From JASBRS01 sp964496495 (GTDB taxonomy: Bacteria; Deinococcota; Deinococci; Deinococcales; Trueperaceae), in NCBI GenBank assembly GCA_964496495.1, contig CAZBZU010000006.1, forward strand, positions 1-64,000: a stretch of DNA of 64,000 nucleotides. Direction: 5' to 3'. A program made the translations under genes and the position numbers. This document shows, one piece after another, positions 32,863 through 42,245 of this stretch. The first letter of the stretch is position 1. Each line of letters opens with the position of its first letter. The notes beneath the pieces are model-generated. The model saw only the letters and a program-made list of their open reading frames with translations, made no database searches and was not told where the DNA came from.

Positions 32863-34251
32863 ATGATCGAAAGCTACGACGCCATCGTCATCGGCGCCGG
32901 CCAGGGCGGCGGCCCGCTCGCCGGCAAGCTCGCCAGGGCCGGCCGGCACGTCGCACTGGTAGAGCGCGAGCACGTGGGCGGTACCTGCGTCAACGAAGGC
33001 TGCACCCCCACCAAGACCATGATCGCCAGCGCCCGCGCCGCCCACCTCGCCCGCCGCGCCCCCGACTACGGCATCCACACCGGCGACGGACAGGTCCGCG
33101 TCGACCTGGCGCACGTCCGCCAACGCAAACGCGACATCGTGACGTCCTTCCGCCAAGGCTCCGAGACCAGCCTCCGCAAGACCGACACCCTCGACCTCGT
33201 CATGGGAAGCGGCCGCTTCACCGCGCCCCACGACGTCCACGTCGAGCTCAACGGTGGCGGAACCCGCACCCTGACTGCCCCCGTCATCATCCTCGACGTC
33301 GGCACACGCCCCAGCGTCCCCCCCATCGACGGCCTCGACACCGTCCCCTACCACACCAACGCCAGCCTCATGGAGCTCGAGCACGTCCCCGACCACCTCC
33401 TCGTCCTCGGCGGCGGCTACGTCGGCGTCGAGTTCGCCCAGATGTTCCGGCGCTTCGGCAGCCGCGTCACCCTCCTCCAACACGGCCCCCAACTCCTCCC
33501 ACGCGAAGACCCCGACATCGCCGAAACGCTCACCAACATCCTCCAGGGCGAAGGCATCGACGTGCAGCTCAACGCCACCACCGAAGCCGCGGAGGCAGCG
33601 GACGACGGCCTGCGCCTGACCGCCACCGTCGACGGTGCACGTCGCACCATCGACGGCAGCCACCTACTCGTCGCCACCGGCCGCCGACCCAACACCGACG
33701 ACCTCGGCCTCGACCACGTGGGCATCGACCCCGACAACGACGGCTTCATCCCCGTCGACGACCGCCTGCGCACCGGAGCGAGCGGCATCTACGCGCTCGG
33801 CGACGTCACCGGCGGCCCCGCCTTCACCCACACCTCCTACGACGACCACCGCATCCTCGCCTCCGACCTCCTCGGCGACGGCAGCCACCCGGGCCGGGAC
33901 GAGCGCACCCTCGCCTACACCGTCTACACCGACCCACAACTCGGCCGCGTCGGCCTCAGCGAGCGCGACGCTCGCGACGCCGGCTTCCAGGTCCTCACCG
34001 CCACCCTCCCCATGAGCAACGTCGCCCGCGCCCTCGAGACCGACGAAACCCAAGGCCTCATGAAGGCCGTCGTCGACGCCGACACCCACCGCATCCTCGG
34101 CGCCGCCGTGCTCGGCCCCGAAGGCGGCGAGCTCGCCGCCACCATCCAGATCGCCATGCTCGGCGAGCTCCCCTACACCGCGCTCCGCGATGCCCCCATC
34201 GCCCACCCGACCTACGCCGAGTCGCTCAACAACCTCTTCGCAACGCTCTGA
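32863..34251 (+). CDS. MerA-like pyridine nucleotide-disulfide oxidoreductase
   Basis: 462 aa. FAD-binding GAGQGG is at residues 11-16 and the redox-active pair C42/C47 is in GGTCVNEGCTPTK, as in mercuric reductases. The NAD-binding fold follows (LVLGGGYVGVEFAQMF), then the GDVTGGPAFTHTSYDD FAD segment and a dimerisation domain. It lacks the N-terminal HMA domain and the C-terminal cysteine pair that MerA needs for Hg(II), ending LNNLFATL. It may therefore reduce another disulfide or quinone substrate. ATG 32863 follows GGGAGG. Confidence 0.88.
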   Translation: MIESYDAIVIGAGQGGGPLAGKLARAGRHVALVEREHVGGTCVNEGCTPTKTMIASARAAHLARRAPDYGIHTGDGQVRVDLAHVRQRKRDIVTSFRQGSETSLRKTDTLDLVMGSGRFTAPHDVHVELNGGGTRTLTAPVIILDVGTRPSVPPIDGLDTVPYHTNASLMELEHVPDHLLVLGGGYVGVEFAQMFRRFGSRVTLLQHGPQLLPREDPDIAETLTNILQGEGIDVQLNATTEAAEAADDGLRLTATVDGARRTIDGSHLLVATGRRPNTDDLGLDHVGIDPDNDGFIPVDDRLRTGASGIYALGDVTGGPAFTHTSYDDHRILASDLLGDGSHPGRDERTLAYTVYTDPQLGRVGLSERDARDAGFQVLTATLPMSNVARALETDETQGLMKAVVDADTHRILGAAVLGPEGGELAATIQIAMLGELPYTALRDAPIAHPTYAESLNNLFATL

Positions 34252-34390
34252 CCCGGCTGCGGTGGCCGCGCCGGGGCGAAGGAGCGATGCGCGCCGCGCG
34301 ACGCCAACGGGCACCGGGCGCGGCCTGGCCGCCGGCCCAGCCTGGAAGCGATACGGCCCGCCGCCCTGGACCCCGCTTCACTGGAACGGC

Positions 34391-34396
34391 TACGCT
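34391..34396 (+). promoter_or_regulatory. -10 box 6 nt before the thioredoxin-like gene
   Basis: TACGCT, then CGGCGC, then ATG 34403. A weak -35 (TGGACC) lies 18 nt further upstream. The geometry fits the leaderless class. Confidence 0.45.
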
Positions 34397-34402
34397 CGGC
34401 GC

Positions 34403-34714
34403 ATGCCGATCGTCGAGCTCCTCTACTTCGACGGCTGCCCTTCCTGGCAGCGAGCGTGGAACGACCTGGGCGAGGTTCTCGTCGCGAGCGCTATCGACGC
34501 GACCGTGCGTCGCCGCAACATCGACGACCTCCCCGAGGATCAACGCCACGGCTTCGCCGGCTCCCCCACGCTCCGCATCAACGGCCGCGACCTGGACGGC
34601 TACGACGGCCCAGCCGTGTACGCCTGCCGCCGCTACCTCGACAACGAGGGCAGGGGGTGGCCCACGCCGGAGCGACTGCGGCGCGCCCTCGAGGCTGCGG
34701 CCGCCGACGGCTAG
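34403..34714 (+). CDS. Thioredoxin-like protein with CPSW motif
   Basis: 103 aa starting MPIVELLYFDGCPSWQRAWNDL. A single active-site-like cysteine is in the CxxW position and a cis-Pro segment (SPTLRINGRDLDGYDG) follows. Proteins of this type are common next to mercury and arsenic genes and are annotated as thioredoxin-fold or alkylmercury-lyase-like. It follows the MerA-like flavoprotein on the same strand but has its own -10. It probably handles thiol or metal redox chemistry. Confidence 0.78.
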   Translation: MPIVELLYFDGCPSWQRAWNDLGEVLVASAIDATVRRRNIDDLPEDQRHGFAGSPTLRINGRDLDGYDGPAVYACRRYLDNEGRGWPTPERLRRALEAAAADG

Positions 34715-34770
34715 CCTGACCCGTCCGCAAGCGCGGTTCGTTGTGGTCGGGCCGCGTCGTCACGCTGGCG

Positions 34771-35277
34771 CTACGCCTTCCCCACGAGCGCCGAGACCAG
34801 CGAGGCGGGGAGGAACGCCCGCAATGCCATGCGGCCCGCGGCAATCTCCCCTTCGAGCACCAGCGCCGCTCCCTTGCCGAAGCTCAGCCGCATCCCGTCG
34901 CTCCGGCCCGTCATCAACAGCGAGCCGAACGCGCTGAGCTGCGGCTCGTGGCCCACTACCGCGACAACGGCCGGGCCGCTCCCGAGCTCGGCGCGGATGG
35001 CGGCGAGCAGCACTGCGGGCTCGCCACCCGTCAGCGCCTCAAGATGGTCGACGTGGCGGCCGCCGGTCAGGGCCGCGTGCAGCGGCTCCGCCGTCTGCGC
35101 CGCCCGCAGCCAGGGGCTGGAGAGGAGCCGATCGAAGCGAACGTCCCAGCGCTCCAGCAGTGCGGCCAGCCGAGCCGCCTGCCGCACACCCGCCGGGGTC
35201 AGCGGCCTCTGCCGGTCGTCGGGCCACTCGGGTCCGCGATGCCCCGCCTTGCCGTGCCGGACGATCCACAGCTCCAT
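34771..35277 (-). CDS. SixA-type phosphohistidine phosphatase
   Basis: 168 aa histidine-phosphatase-superfamily protein. The RHG motif (IVRHGKAGHRG, nucleophile H8) and the second catalytic His in VVGHEPQLSAFGSLLM are present, with the LSSPWLRAAQTAE block between. SixA-like enzymes dephosphorylate phosphohistidine. CHAD-domain proteins, one of which lies 2.3 kb away, are frequent neighbours of sixA and of polyphosphate genes, so a link to polyphosphate metabolism is possible. Confidence 0.88.
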   Translation of the reverse strand: MELWIVRHGKAGHRGPEWPDDRQRPLTPAGVRQAARLAALLERWDVRFDRLLSSPWLRAAQTAEPLHAALTGGRHVDHLEALTGGEPAVLLAAIRAELGSGPAVVAVVGHEPQLSAFGSLLMTGRSDGMRLSFGKGAALVLEGEIAAGRMALRAFLPASLVSALVGKA

Positions 35278-35331
35278 TGCCAGCTACCGTCCCTCCGGGG
35301 CGCCGCCGGGACCGCCAGGGCAGCCGCCGGG

Positions 35332-35831
35332 TCACGACGGGAGGTCGCCCTGGCCCCCCTCGTCGGCGCGCACCTCGCCAGCGGACGCGAGCGCCGCCGC
35401 GAGCTCGTCGTCGCTCGGAACCCGCCCGGCGGCCAGGCCGTCGACGAGCAGCCGGCTCATCCGTCCCAGCCCGTCACGCACCTGGCGCCATGCTGCCAGC
35501 TCATGCCCGCTGGGGTCGGGAACGCTCGCGTGACGGCGCACCGTGCGGGCCGGGTACGCGGGGCACGCCTCATTGGCATCGTCACAGACGGTTAGAACGA
35601 CATCGAATCGCCAGGGGTCGGGAAGCTCGCTCAACGCCTTGCTGCGGTGCTCCGCCAGGTCGATCCCGAGCTCGCCCATGACGGTCACTGCGTCGGGCTT
35701 CACGCGCGTCCTCTCGATCCCCGCCGACGACACCTCCGCCTGCAGCCCGGCCTCACGTGCGTGCCGCCGCAACCACCCCTCCATCATCTGGCTGCGGGCA
35801 CTGTTGTGCGTGCACAGCACCAGCACCCTGG

Positions 35832-35835
<4 letters not shown>
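35332..35835 (-). CDS. arsC: Arsenate reductase, thioredoxin-coupled (LMW-PTP fold)
   Basis: 167 aa. The P-loop CTHNSARSQ starts at nucleophile C8, with the redox pair C84 and C91 (TVCDDANEAC) at the spacing of the pI258 enzyme. It reduces As(V) to As(III) in the cytosol using thioredoxin. The GTG start at 35835 overlaps the acr3 stop by 4 nt. It forms an arsR-acr3-arsC operon, so arsenite produced here is passed to Acr3. Confidence 0.95.
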
Positions 35836-36983
<1,148 letters not shown>

Positions 36984-36996
36984 CCGTGCACGACCG

Positions 36997-37377
36997 TCAA
37001 GCGTCGTCCCTCGCCGTGACGCACGCGTCGGCGCACACCGAGAGATCGATCCCCAGCCGGGACGGCTCCGGCGGGAGGGCCGCCGCGAGTCGCTCGAGCG
37101 CGCCCTGGTCCAAGGTGTAGTCGATCCAGCGACCGCGCTTGGACCCTGTGATGAGGCCCGCTTCGCGCAGGACCTTGAGGTGGTGCGACAGGAGGTTGGA
37201 CGGTACCTCCACCGCCGCCTGGATCTCGCACACGCAGCGCGTGCCATGCGTCAGCACCGCCAGGACTCGCAGCCGGGTCGGATCGCCCAGGGCCTTGAAG
37301 CCCGCGGCCAGGGTCTCGGCCGACTCCTCACATGGCACGCCACTCCGAGTCATATCAACCGAGGTTGAACTAACCAT
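36997..37377 (-). CDS. arsR: ArsR family repressor (island 2)
   Basis: 126 aa. The winged helix holds RCVCEIQ (C48, C50), matching the ELCVCDL metal-binding loop of ArsR, followed by VPSNLLSHHLKVLREAGLITGSKRGRWIDY. Extra C-terminal cysteines (VCADAC) may add a ligand. ATG 37377 is 6 nt after TACCTT, with TTGACG 17 nt above, hence leaderless. An alternative ATG (37353) would exclude the inverted repeat from the coding sequence. Divergent from the CHAD gene. Confidence 0.93.
   Translation of the reverse strand: MVSSTSVDMTRSGVPCEESAETLAAGFKALGDPTRLRVLAVLTHGTRCVCEIQAAVEVPSNLLSHHLKVLREAGLITGSKRGRWIDYTLDQGALERLAAALPPEPSRLGIDLSVCADACVTARDDA
37355..37368 (-). promoter_or_regulatory. Inverted repeat within the arsR start region (island 2)
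   Basis: TCAACC-GA-GGTTGA, perfect 6-bp arms. It lies 10-23 nt downstream of the leaderless ATG, so binding would act by blocking elongation or early clearance. If the real start is 37353 it would instead be a standard downstream operator. Confidence 0.5.
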
Positions 37378-37383
37378 GCTTGT

Positions 37384-37412
37384 AAGGTAGCCTCGTTCGC
37401 GGCTCCCGTCAA
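37384..37412 (-). promoter_or_regulatory. Leaderless arsR promoter (island 2)
   Basis: TTGACG (37412-37407), 17 nt, TACCTT (37389-37384), then 6 nt to ATG 37377. Same geometry as island 1. Confidence 0.75.
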
Positions 37413-37555
37413 GCGTTCGCCACGCCCCGCGGAGTGGCCGGTGCCTGGTGGCGGAAGCCGCCTCGGCCGACGCCTGGCGGCGCGGCCGCGCCCACGGGCG
37501 CCGTCCGTGAGGCAGGTGGTCCCGGGGCGCCGTGCCGAGGCTGCTAGTCTGAGCC

Positions 37556-38467
37556 ATGCCGTACCGGTTCGGCAGAGGCGAGAGCGTTTCGGAGGCGGGG
37601 CGACGCGTCATCGTGGAGCGTCTCGCCAAGGCAGCCGACGGGTTGCGCGGCGGCGACCCCGTGGGCACGGCCGTGCACCAGGCACGCAGGTCCCTCAAGG
37701 AGGCGCGGGCCGCTCTCAAGCTGGTGCGCGGCGGCCTCCCCAGGGAAGCGTCGCGAGATCAGCGCCGGCGGCTCCGCGACGCAGGCCGGCAGCTCGCTCC
37801 CGTACGCGACGCGCGCGTTCTGGTCGACACCCTCGACCGGCTCGGAGCACACCGTGAGCGCACCACCGGGCTCGACGGCTTCGTGGCCGTCCGCAAGGTC
37901 CTTCGGGCGGACGTGGTGAAGGCACAACGCGCCTTCAGACAAGCGGCGCTGCGGGAACGAGTGGCGTCTGCGCTGGACGACGCACGGGGCAGCGCAGAAG
38001 CGCTGCCGATCGAGGCATGCGACTGGGGGCTGCTCGCGCGCGAGCTCGAGCGCTGCTACCTCGCCGGCGTCGAGGCCCGCGAGCGCGCGCTGCGGACCTC
38101 TGAGGACGACGACGTCCACGCCTGGCGAAAGCGCGCCAAGGAGCTGTGGTGCTTCGAGCGCTTGCTGCGAGGGATCTGGCCGGGCGTGATGCGCGCCCGA
38201 GCCAAGGCGTGCGGCGAGCTCAGCGACCTCCTCGGGCAGGATCACGATCTCGCCGTCCTGCGCGCAACGCTCACGGAGCGGCCAGCCCGCTTCGGCGAGA
38301 CCGGCGATGTGCACGAGCTGGTGCGGCTCAGCCAGCTGCGCAGTCGACGCCTGCGCGCCGACGCCGTCCGCATGGCCGAGCGCGTGTACGCGGAGTCCGC
38401 CAAGGGGTACGCAGGACGCATGGGCGCGTACCTGCGCGCGTGGAGCCGCCAGGGGCATCCCCGCTAG
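37556..38467 (+). CDS. CHAD domain protein
   Basis: 303 aa, helical and rich in conserved basic residues and histidines (AVHQARRSLKEARAALKLVRG; RQLAPVRDARVLVDTL; DVHAWRKRAKELWCFERLL; DLLGQDHDLAVLRATL). Two repeats of the CHAD four-helix unit are visible, which in other bacteria binds polyphosphate. No CYTH domain is fused. TAGTCT lies 5 nt ahead of the ATG. Its stop overlaps the convergent feoB stop. Confidence 0.92.
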   Translation: MPYRFGRGESVSEAGRRVIVERLAKAADGLRGGDPVGTAVHQARRSLKEARAALKLVRGGLPREASRDQRRRLRDAGRQLAPVRDARVLVDTLDRLGAHRERTTGLDGFVAVRKVLRADVVKAQRAFRQAALRERVASALDDARGSAEALPIEACDWGLLARELERCYLAGVEARERALRTSEDDDVHAWRKRAKELWCFERLLRGIWPGVMRARAKACGELSDLLGQDHDLAVLRATLTERPARFGETGDVHELVRLSQLRSRRLRADAVRMAERVYAESAKGYAGRMGAYLRAWSRQGHPR

Positions 38468-40629
38468 ACGAGGTGCAGGCCACGAACGCCCCAGGTCACC
38501 ACCGCCAGCACGAGGAACGCCACCGTCAGCGGCAGCGCCGTGGCCAGCGCCGTCCACCTCAAGCTGCGGGTCTCCGACCAGATCGTCCAGATGGTGGTCG
38601 AGCAGGGGTTGTGCAGGACGCTGAAGAGCATCAGGTTCACCGCCGTCAGCAGCGTCCACCCCGCACCCGTCACCAGGACCGCCCGCAGCTCGCCGAGCGC
38701 GCCGACCTCCAGCATCACGCCGGCCCCGGTGTAGACCATGATCAGCGTGGGGAGGACGATCTCGTTCGCCGGGATGGCCACGATGTAGGCCAGGATGATG
38801 GCCCCGTCCAGCCCGATTGCCCATCCCAGCGGCTGCAGGACCTGCTGGAGCCTGGTGGCCAGGCTCACGCCACCCGCCTGGATGTTGGCGAGCAACCAGA
38901 TGACGCCCCCCGCCGGCGCCGCCATCACCACGGCTCGCCAGAGCACGAACAACGTGCGGTCGATGAACGAGGTGGCGAGAATCCGCACCACGTTGGGGCG
39001 CCGGAACGGCGGGAGCTCCAGGTAGAACGCGCTGGCGACGCCCCGGAGAAGGGTCCTGGACAAGACCCACGAGACGACGAGGGTCATCGCCAGACCGACC
39101 AGCGTGACGCCGATGACCGCCCCCGCCGCCACCAGCGACGCCACGCCCGGCGAGAAGGCGGTGGCGATGAGGGCGCTGGCAATCACGATCAGCGTGGGCC
39201 AGCGCCCGTTGCAGGGCATGAAGTTGTTCGTGAGGATGGCGATCAGCCGCTCGCGCGGCGACTCGATCACCCGGGCCGCGACCACCCCGGCGGCGTTGCA
39301 ACCGAGGCCCATCGCCATGGTCAGCGCCTGCTTGCCGTGCCCTCCCACGCCACGCAACAGCCCGTCGAGGTTGAAGGCGACCCGCGGCAGGTACCCTAGA
39401 TCCTCGAGCAGCGTGAATAGCGGGAAGAAGATCGCCATCGGTGGGAGCATGACCGACACGACCCACGCCAACCCCCGGTAGGCGCCGTCCCACACGAAGC
39501 CCGAGAGCCACCAAGGTGCGCGCAGCGCCTCGAACGCCGCCCGCCCCCAGTCACCGAGCTTGAAGGTGACCGCGAAGAGCAGCTGCGACGGGTAGTTGGC
39601 GCCCATGATCGTCAGCCAGAAGACCAGCGCGAGCCCGCCGAGCATCACCGCCGGCCCCCACAGACGTGACGTCAACACCCGGTCGAGGCGGTCCTGGAAG
39701 CTGCGAGCGTGCACGCCCGGCCCTTCGACGACCCGGCGGGCGATGCCCTCCGCCTCGCGGAACAGGCTCTCCACGAGCCGATCCCGCGCTCCAGGGCCGA
39801 GGCCGACGCGCAGGCGCTCCGCCTTGGCTAGAAGCGCCGGCAAGGCCTCCTGCGCTTGCGCGACCTCGTGACCCGTCAACTCGCCGCTGGCGAGACCGTC
39901 ACGGACCCGAGGGTCGCCGTCGAGCAGGCGAAGCGCGACCCAGCGAGGCCGGCTGACGCCGGGGAAGTCGTGGCTCAGAGCCTCGGTCACGGCACCGGCC
40001 GCGGCCTCGAGCTCCGGCTCCAGGGGCACTCTCCGCACACTCGCCTCACCGCCCCGGCCTCCGACCGTGTCGAGCAGCGCGTCGAGCAGCGAAGCTACTC
40101 CCTCGCCCGTGCGCGCCACCACCGGAACGACCGGCACCCCCAGCTCGCGGCTGAGGCCCCGCTGGTCGACGCGGATGCCGCGGCGACGGGCCTCGTCCAT
40201 CAGGTTCAGCGCCACGATCACGCGGTCGGTGATCTGGAGGATCTGCAGCACCAGGTTGAGGTTGCGCTCCAGCGCGGTCGCGTCGACGACCACGACGGTG
40301 GCGTCGGCATGTCCGAAGAGCAGGAAGTCCCGCGCGATCTCCTCTTCCGGCGAGTAGGCGAGCAGCGAGTAGGTACCGGGAAGGTCGACGACCTTCAGCC
40401 TTCTGCCGCGGTACGCTACCCCGCCCTGAGCCTGGGCGACGGTCTTCCCCGGCCAGTTGCCGACGTGCTGCCTGAGCCCGGTCAGGAGATTGAACAGGGT
40501 GCTCTTCCCGACGTTGGGGTTGCCCGCCAAGGCGACCACGTGATGGAACGACTCGCCGCGAGCGCCGAGGTGCCGCAGCCGCAGCGCGCAGCCTTCGCAA
40601 CCCCTGTGGCTGGCGGCAGCCGCCATCAC
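38464..40629 (-). CDS. feoB: Ferrous iron transporter FeoB
   Basis: 721 aa. The N-terminal GTPase domain has G1 GNPNVGKST (36-44), G3 DLPGTYSL (82-) and G4 NLMD (142-145). The C-terminal membrane domain has two gate regions and conserved segments (NFMPCNGRWPTLIVIAS; YIVAIPANEIVLPTLIMVY). It imports Fe(II) through the plasma membrane. An N-terminal CEGC pair precedes the GTPase. It overlaps the upstream FeoA/DtxR fusion gene by 4 nt, so the two are coupled. Confidence 0.95.
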   Translation of the reverse strand: MMAAAASHRGCEGCALRLRHLGARGESFHHVVALAGNPNVGKSTLFNLLTGLRQHVGNWPGKTVAQAQGGVAYRGRRLKVVDLPGTYSLLAYSPEEEIARDFLLFGHADATVVVVDATALERNLNLVLQILQITDRVIVALNLMDEARRRGIRVDQRGLSRELGVPVVPVVARTGEGVASLLDALLDTVGGRGGEASVRRVPLEPELEAAAGAVTEALSHDFPGVSRPRWVALRLLDGDPRVRDGLASGELTGHEVAQAQEALPALLAKAERLRVGLGPGARDRLVESLFREAEGIARRVVEGPGVHARSFQDRLDRVLTSRLWGPAVMLGGLALVFWLTIMGANYPSQLLFAVTFKLGDWGRAAFEALRAPWWLSGFVWDGAYRGLAWVVSVMLPPMAIFFPLFTLLEDLGYLPRVAFNLDGLLRGVGGHGKQALTMAMGLGCNAAGVVAARVIESPRERLIAILTNNFMPCNGRWPTLIVIASALIATAFSPGVASLVAAGAVIGVTLVGLAMTLVVSWVLSRTLLRGVASAFYLELPPFRRPNVVRILATSFIDRTLFVLWRAVVMAAPAGGVIWLLANIQAGGVSLATRLQQVLQPLGWAIGLDGAIILAYIVAIPANEIVLPTLIMVYTGAGVMLEVGALGELRAVLVTGAGWTLLTAVNLMLFSVLHNPCSTTIWTIWSETRSLRWTALATALPLTVAFLVLAVVTWGVRGLHLV

Positions 40630-41645
40630 GCCTCAGCCTCCCTCGCCGCCCCGGAACCATCGCCTTTGCGTGCCACCAGGATGCACCGGGCCTGGTCCCG
40701 CCGCAGCGCGATCTTGCTCTGCCGGATGAGGTACGCGGTCGGGTCGCCGCCCAGGGCATTCACGAGCACGGGCATCACCTCGGCACCCGGCGTGAAGCCG
40801 AGGTCGAGCAGGCGGCGCCGCGCCTCACCACGCAGCTCGTTGGTCAGCATCACGACCGAGCCCGACCGACCCACCTCCAACTCGCTCAGGCGCGCAATCC
40901 TCCGTAGATCGGCGCCTTCGAGGTCGCTGAGCACGACGTCCACCATGGCCGCCGACAATGCTTCGAGGCGGCACACGCCAACGCCGGCCACGCGCACGCT
41001 CACCCCGGCGTCGTCGCTGGCAACGACCTCGAGCTCCACGGCGGGCGCCACACCGGCTGCGAGCAGCTCACGGAAAGGCGCGTCCGGCTCGTCTTCGACG
41101 TGCACAACCCGGACGACACTGCCTGCTGGACAGAGCGCGAGCGAGACGCGACGCGGCTCCGGAAGCCGTCCGCCGGGGCCGGGGATGAGGTCACCGTGCG
41201 GATCCCGCACGGGATGACCGAGGCTGCGGTCCATGGCCTCGATGCGGTCCATCGGGATGCCGTGCTCGAGACGATCGGCCAAGCGGTGGACCACTCGAAG
41301 GGCCTTGCCGCCTCGTTCCGCAAGGTAGGTCTCCAGCACGCGGTGGCTGCGCACCACTGCGCTCGCCACCCTCAGGCCTTCCGCGGTCAGCCGCAACCTC
41401 GGACCGTCTGCCCTCACCAGACCCCGTCCGGCGAGCCTGCCGAGGCAGGCACGCACCCGCTCCAGACGAACGCCCAACATGCCTGCCAGCGCCTCGACCG
41501 ACACCTCGCGACCCTGCTGCCGGTCCTGGAAGAAGCGCTTGAGTACATCCTCGTCGAGCGTCCGGGTCCGCTTCCTGGAGCGCCGCAGGAGCCACACCGA
41601 TGCACCCACGATGACTGCCACGGCACCGAGCGCGGTCGGAAGCAT
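40626..41645 (-). CDS. Membrane-anchored DtxR-like/FeoA fusion regulator
   Basis: 339 aa. An N-terminal helix (LPTALGAVAVIVGASVWLL, 2-20) is followed by RRSRKR. Next come a winged helix (SVEALAGMLGVRLERVRACLGRLAGRGLVRADGPRLRLT) and a DtxR-type dimerisation segment (SHRVLETYLAERGG, later HRLADRLEHGI). One or two FeoA-like SH3 domains complete it, ending LLDLGFTPGAEVMPVLVNALGGDPTAYLIRQSKIALRRDQA. It overlaps feoB. It may sense Fe(II) and help FeoB; DNA binding from the membrane is unproven. Confidence 0.85.
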   Translation of the reverse strand: MLPTALGAVAVIVGASVWLLRRSRKRTRTLDEDVLKRFFQDRQQGREVSVEALAGMLGVRLERVRACLGRLAGRGLVRADGPRLRLTAEGLRVASAVVRSHRVLETYLAERGGKALRVVHRLADRLEHGIPMDRIEAMDRSLGHPVRDPHGDLIPGPGGRLPEPRRVSLALCPAGSVVRVVHVEDEPDAPFRELLAAGVAPAVELEVVASDDAGVSVRVAGVGVCRLEALSAAMVDVVLSDLEGADLRRIARLSELEVGRSGSVVMLTNELRGEARRRLLDLGFTPGAEVMPVLVNALGGDPTAYLIRQSKIALRRDQARCILVARKGDGSGAAREAEA

Positions 41646-41768
41646 GGCGATCTCCTAGCTCCACCCGGAGGTGGCGTTGACGCCCCACCTGCACCATCTC
41701 ACGCGGCCAAGGCATCGGCGAGGAGCGTATGTCCCGCACCCCCGGGTCCTGGCAGCCATACTGAGCAG

Positions 41769-42104
41769 ATGCGGGCGGCGAACCTGGCACTCAAGTTCCT
41801 TCTCGAGCTGGCGGCCTTTGCCAGCCTGGCGCTGTGGGGCTGGCGCGCAGGGCCAGCCTCCTCGCGGGCCGTGACGGCCATCGCGCTACCGGCTGCGGCG
41901 ATCGTCGTGTGGGGGCTGTTCGCGGCGCCTCGCTCCGCGAGGCGACTCCCTACCAGGTGGCGGGCGCCGTTGGAGCTGGCGATACTCGTGCTCGCGGCCG
42001 TCGCGCTGGGAAGGTCGGGGCACGCGGTGCTCGCAGGGATGTTCCTGCTCCTCATCGCGGCGAATGCGCTTCTGCTCACCGTCTTCCGGCAGTGGGAGTC
42101 CTGA
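41769..42104 (+). CDS. Small membrane protein, YrdB/DUF2568 family
   Basis: 111 aa, four helices. It begins MRAANLALKFLLELAAFASLALWGWRAG and ends AANALLLTVFRQWE, both typical of DUF2568. Function unknown. CATACT lies 6 nt before the ATG. It diverges from the FeoA/DtxR fusion gene. Confidence 0.82.
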   Translation: MRAANLALKFLLELAAFASLALWGWRAGPASSRAVTAIALPAAAIVVWGLFAAPRSARRLPTRWRAPLELAILVLAAVALGRSGHAVLAGMFLLLIAANALLLTVFRQWES

Positions 42105-42245
42105 CGCTGGCACCGCGGCGCGCCGACGGGTTCGACAGCACGGGCGGTCGCCCCCTGGCCCCACCCCCGGGACCGTGTCGACCATCGTCAGCGCTCATGC
42201 GCGCGAGGGTCGACCTGGGTCGAGCAAGGTGGTACATGATGAGGC

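Noticed and set aside
32863..34251. Calling the flavoprotein a true mercuric reductase (merA)
   Set aside because: C42/C47 fit, but the C-terminal cysteine pair and N-terminal HMA domain are missing, and there is no merR, merT or merP.
32139..34937. 932-codon plus-strand frame across the MerA-like gene
   Set aside because: Arg/Pro/His-rich shadow frame of the real flavoprotein gene.
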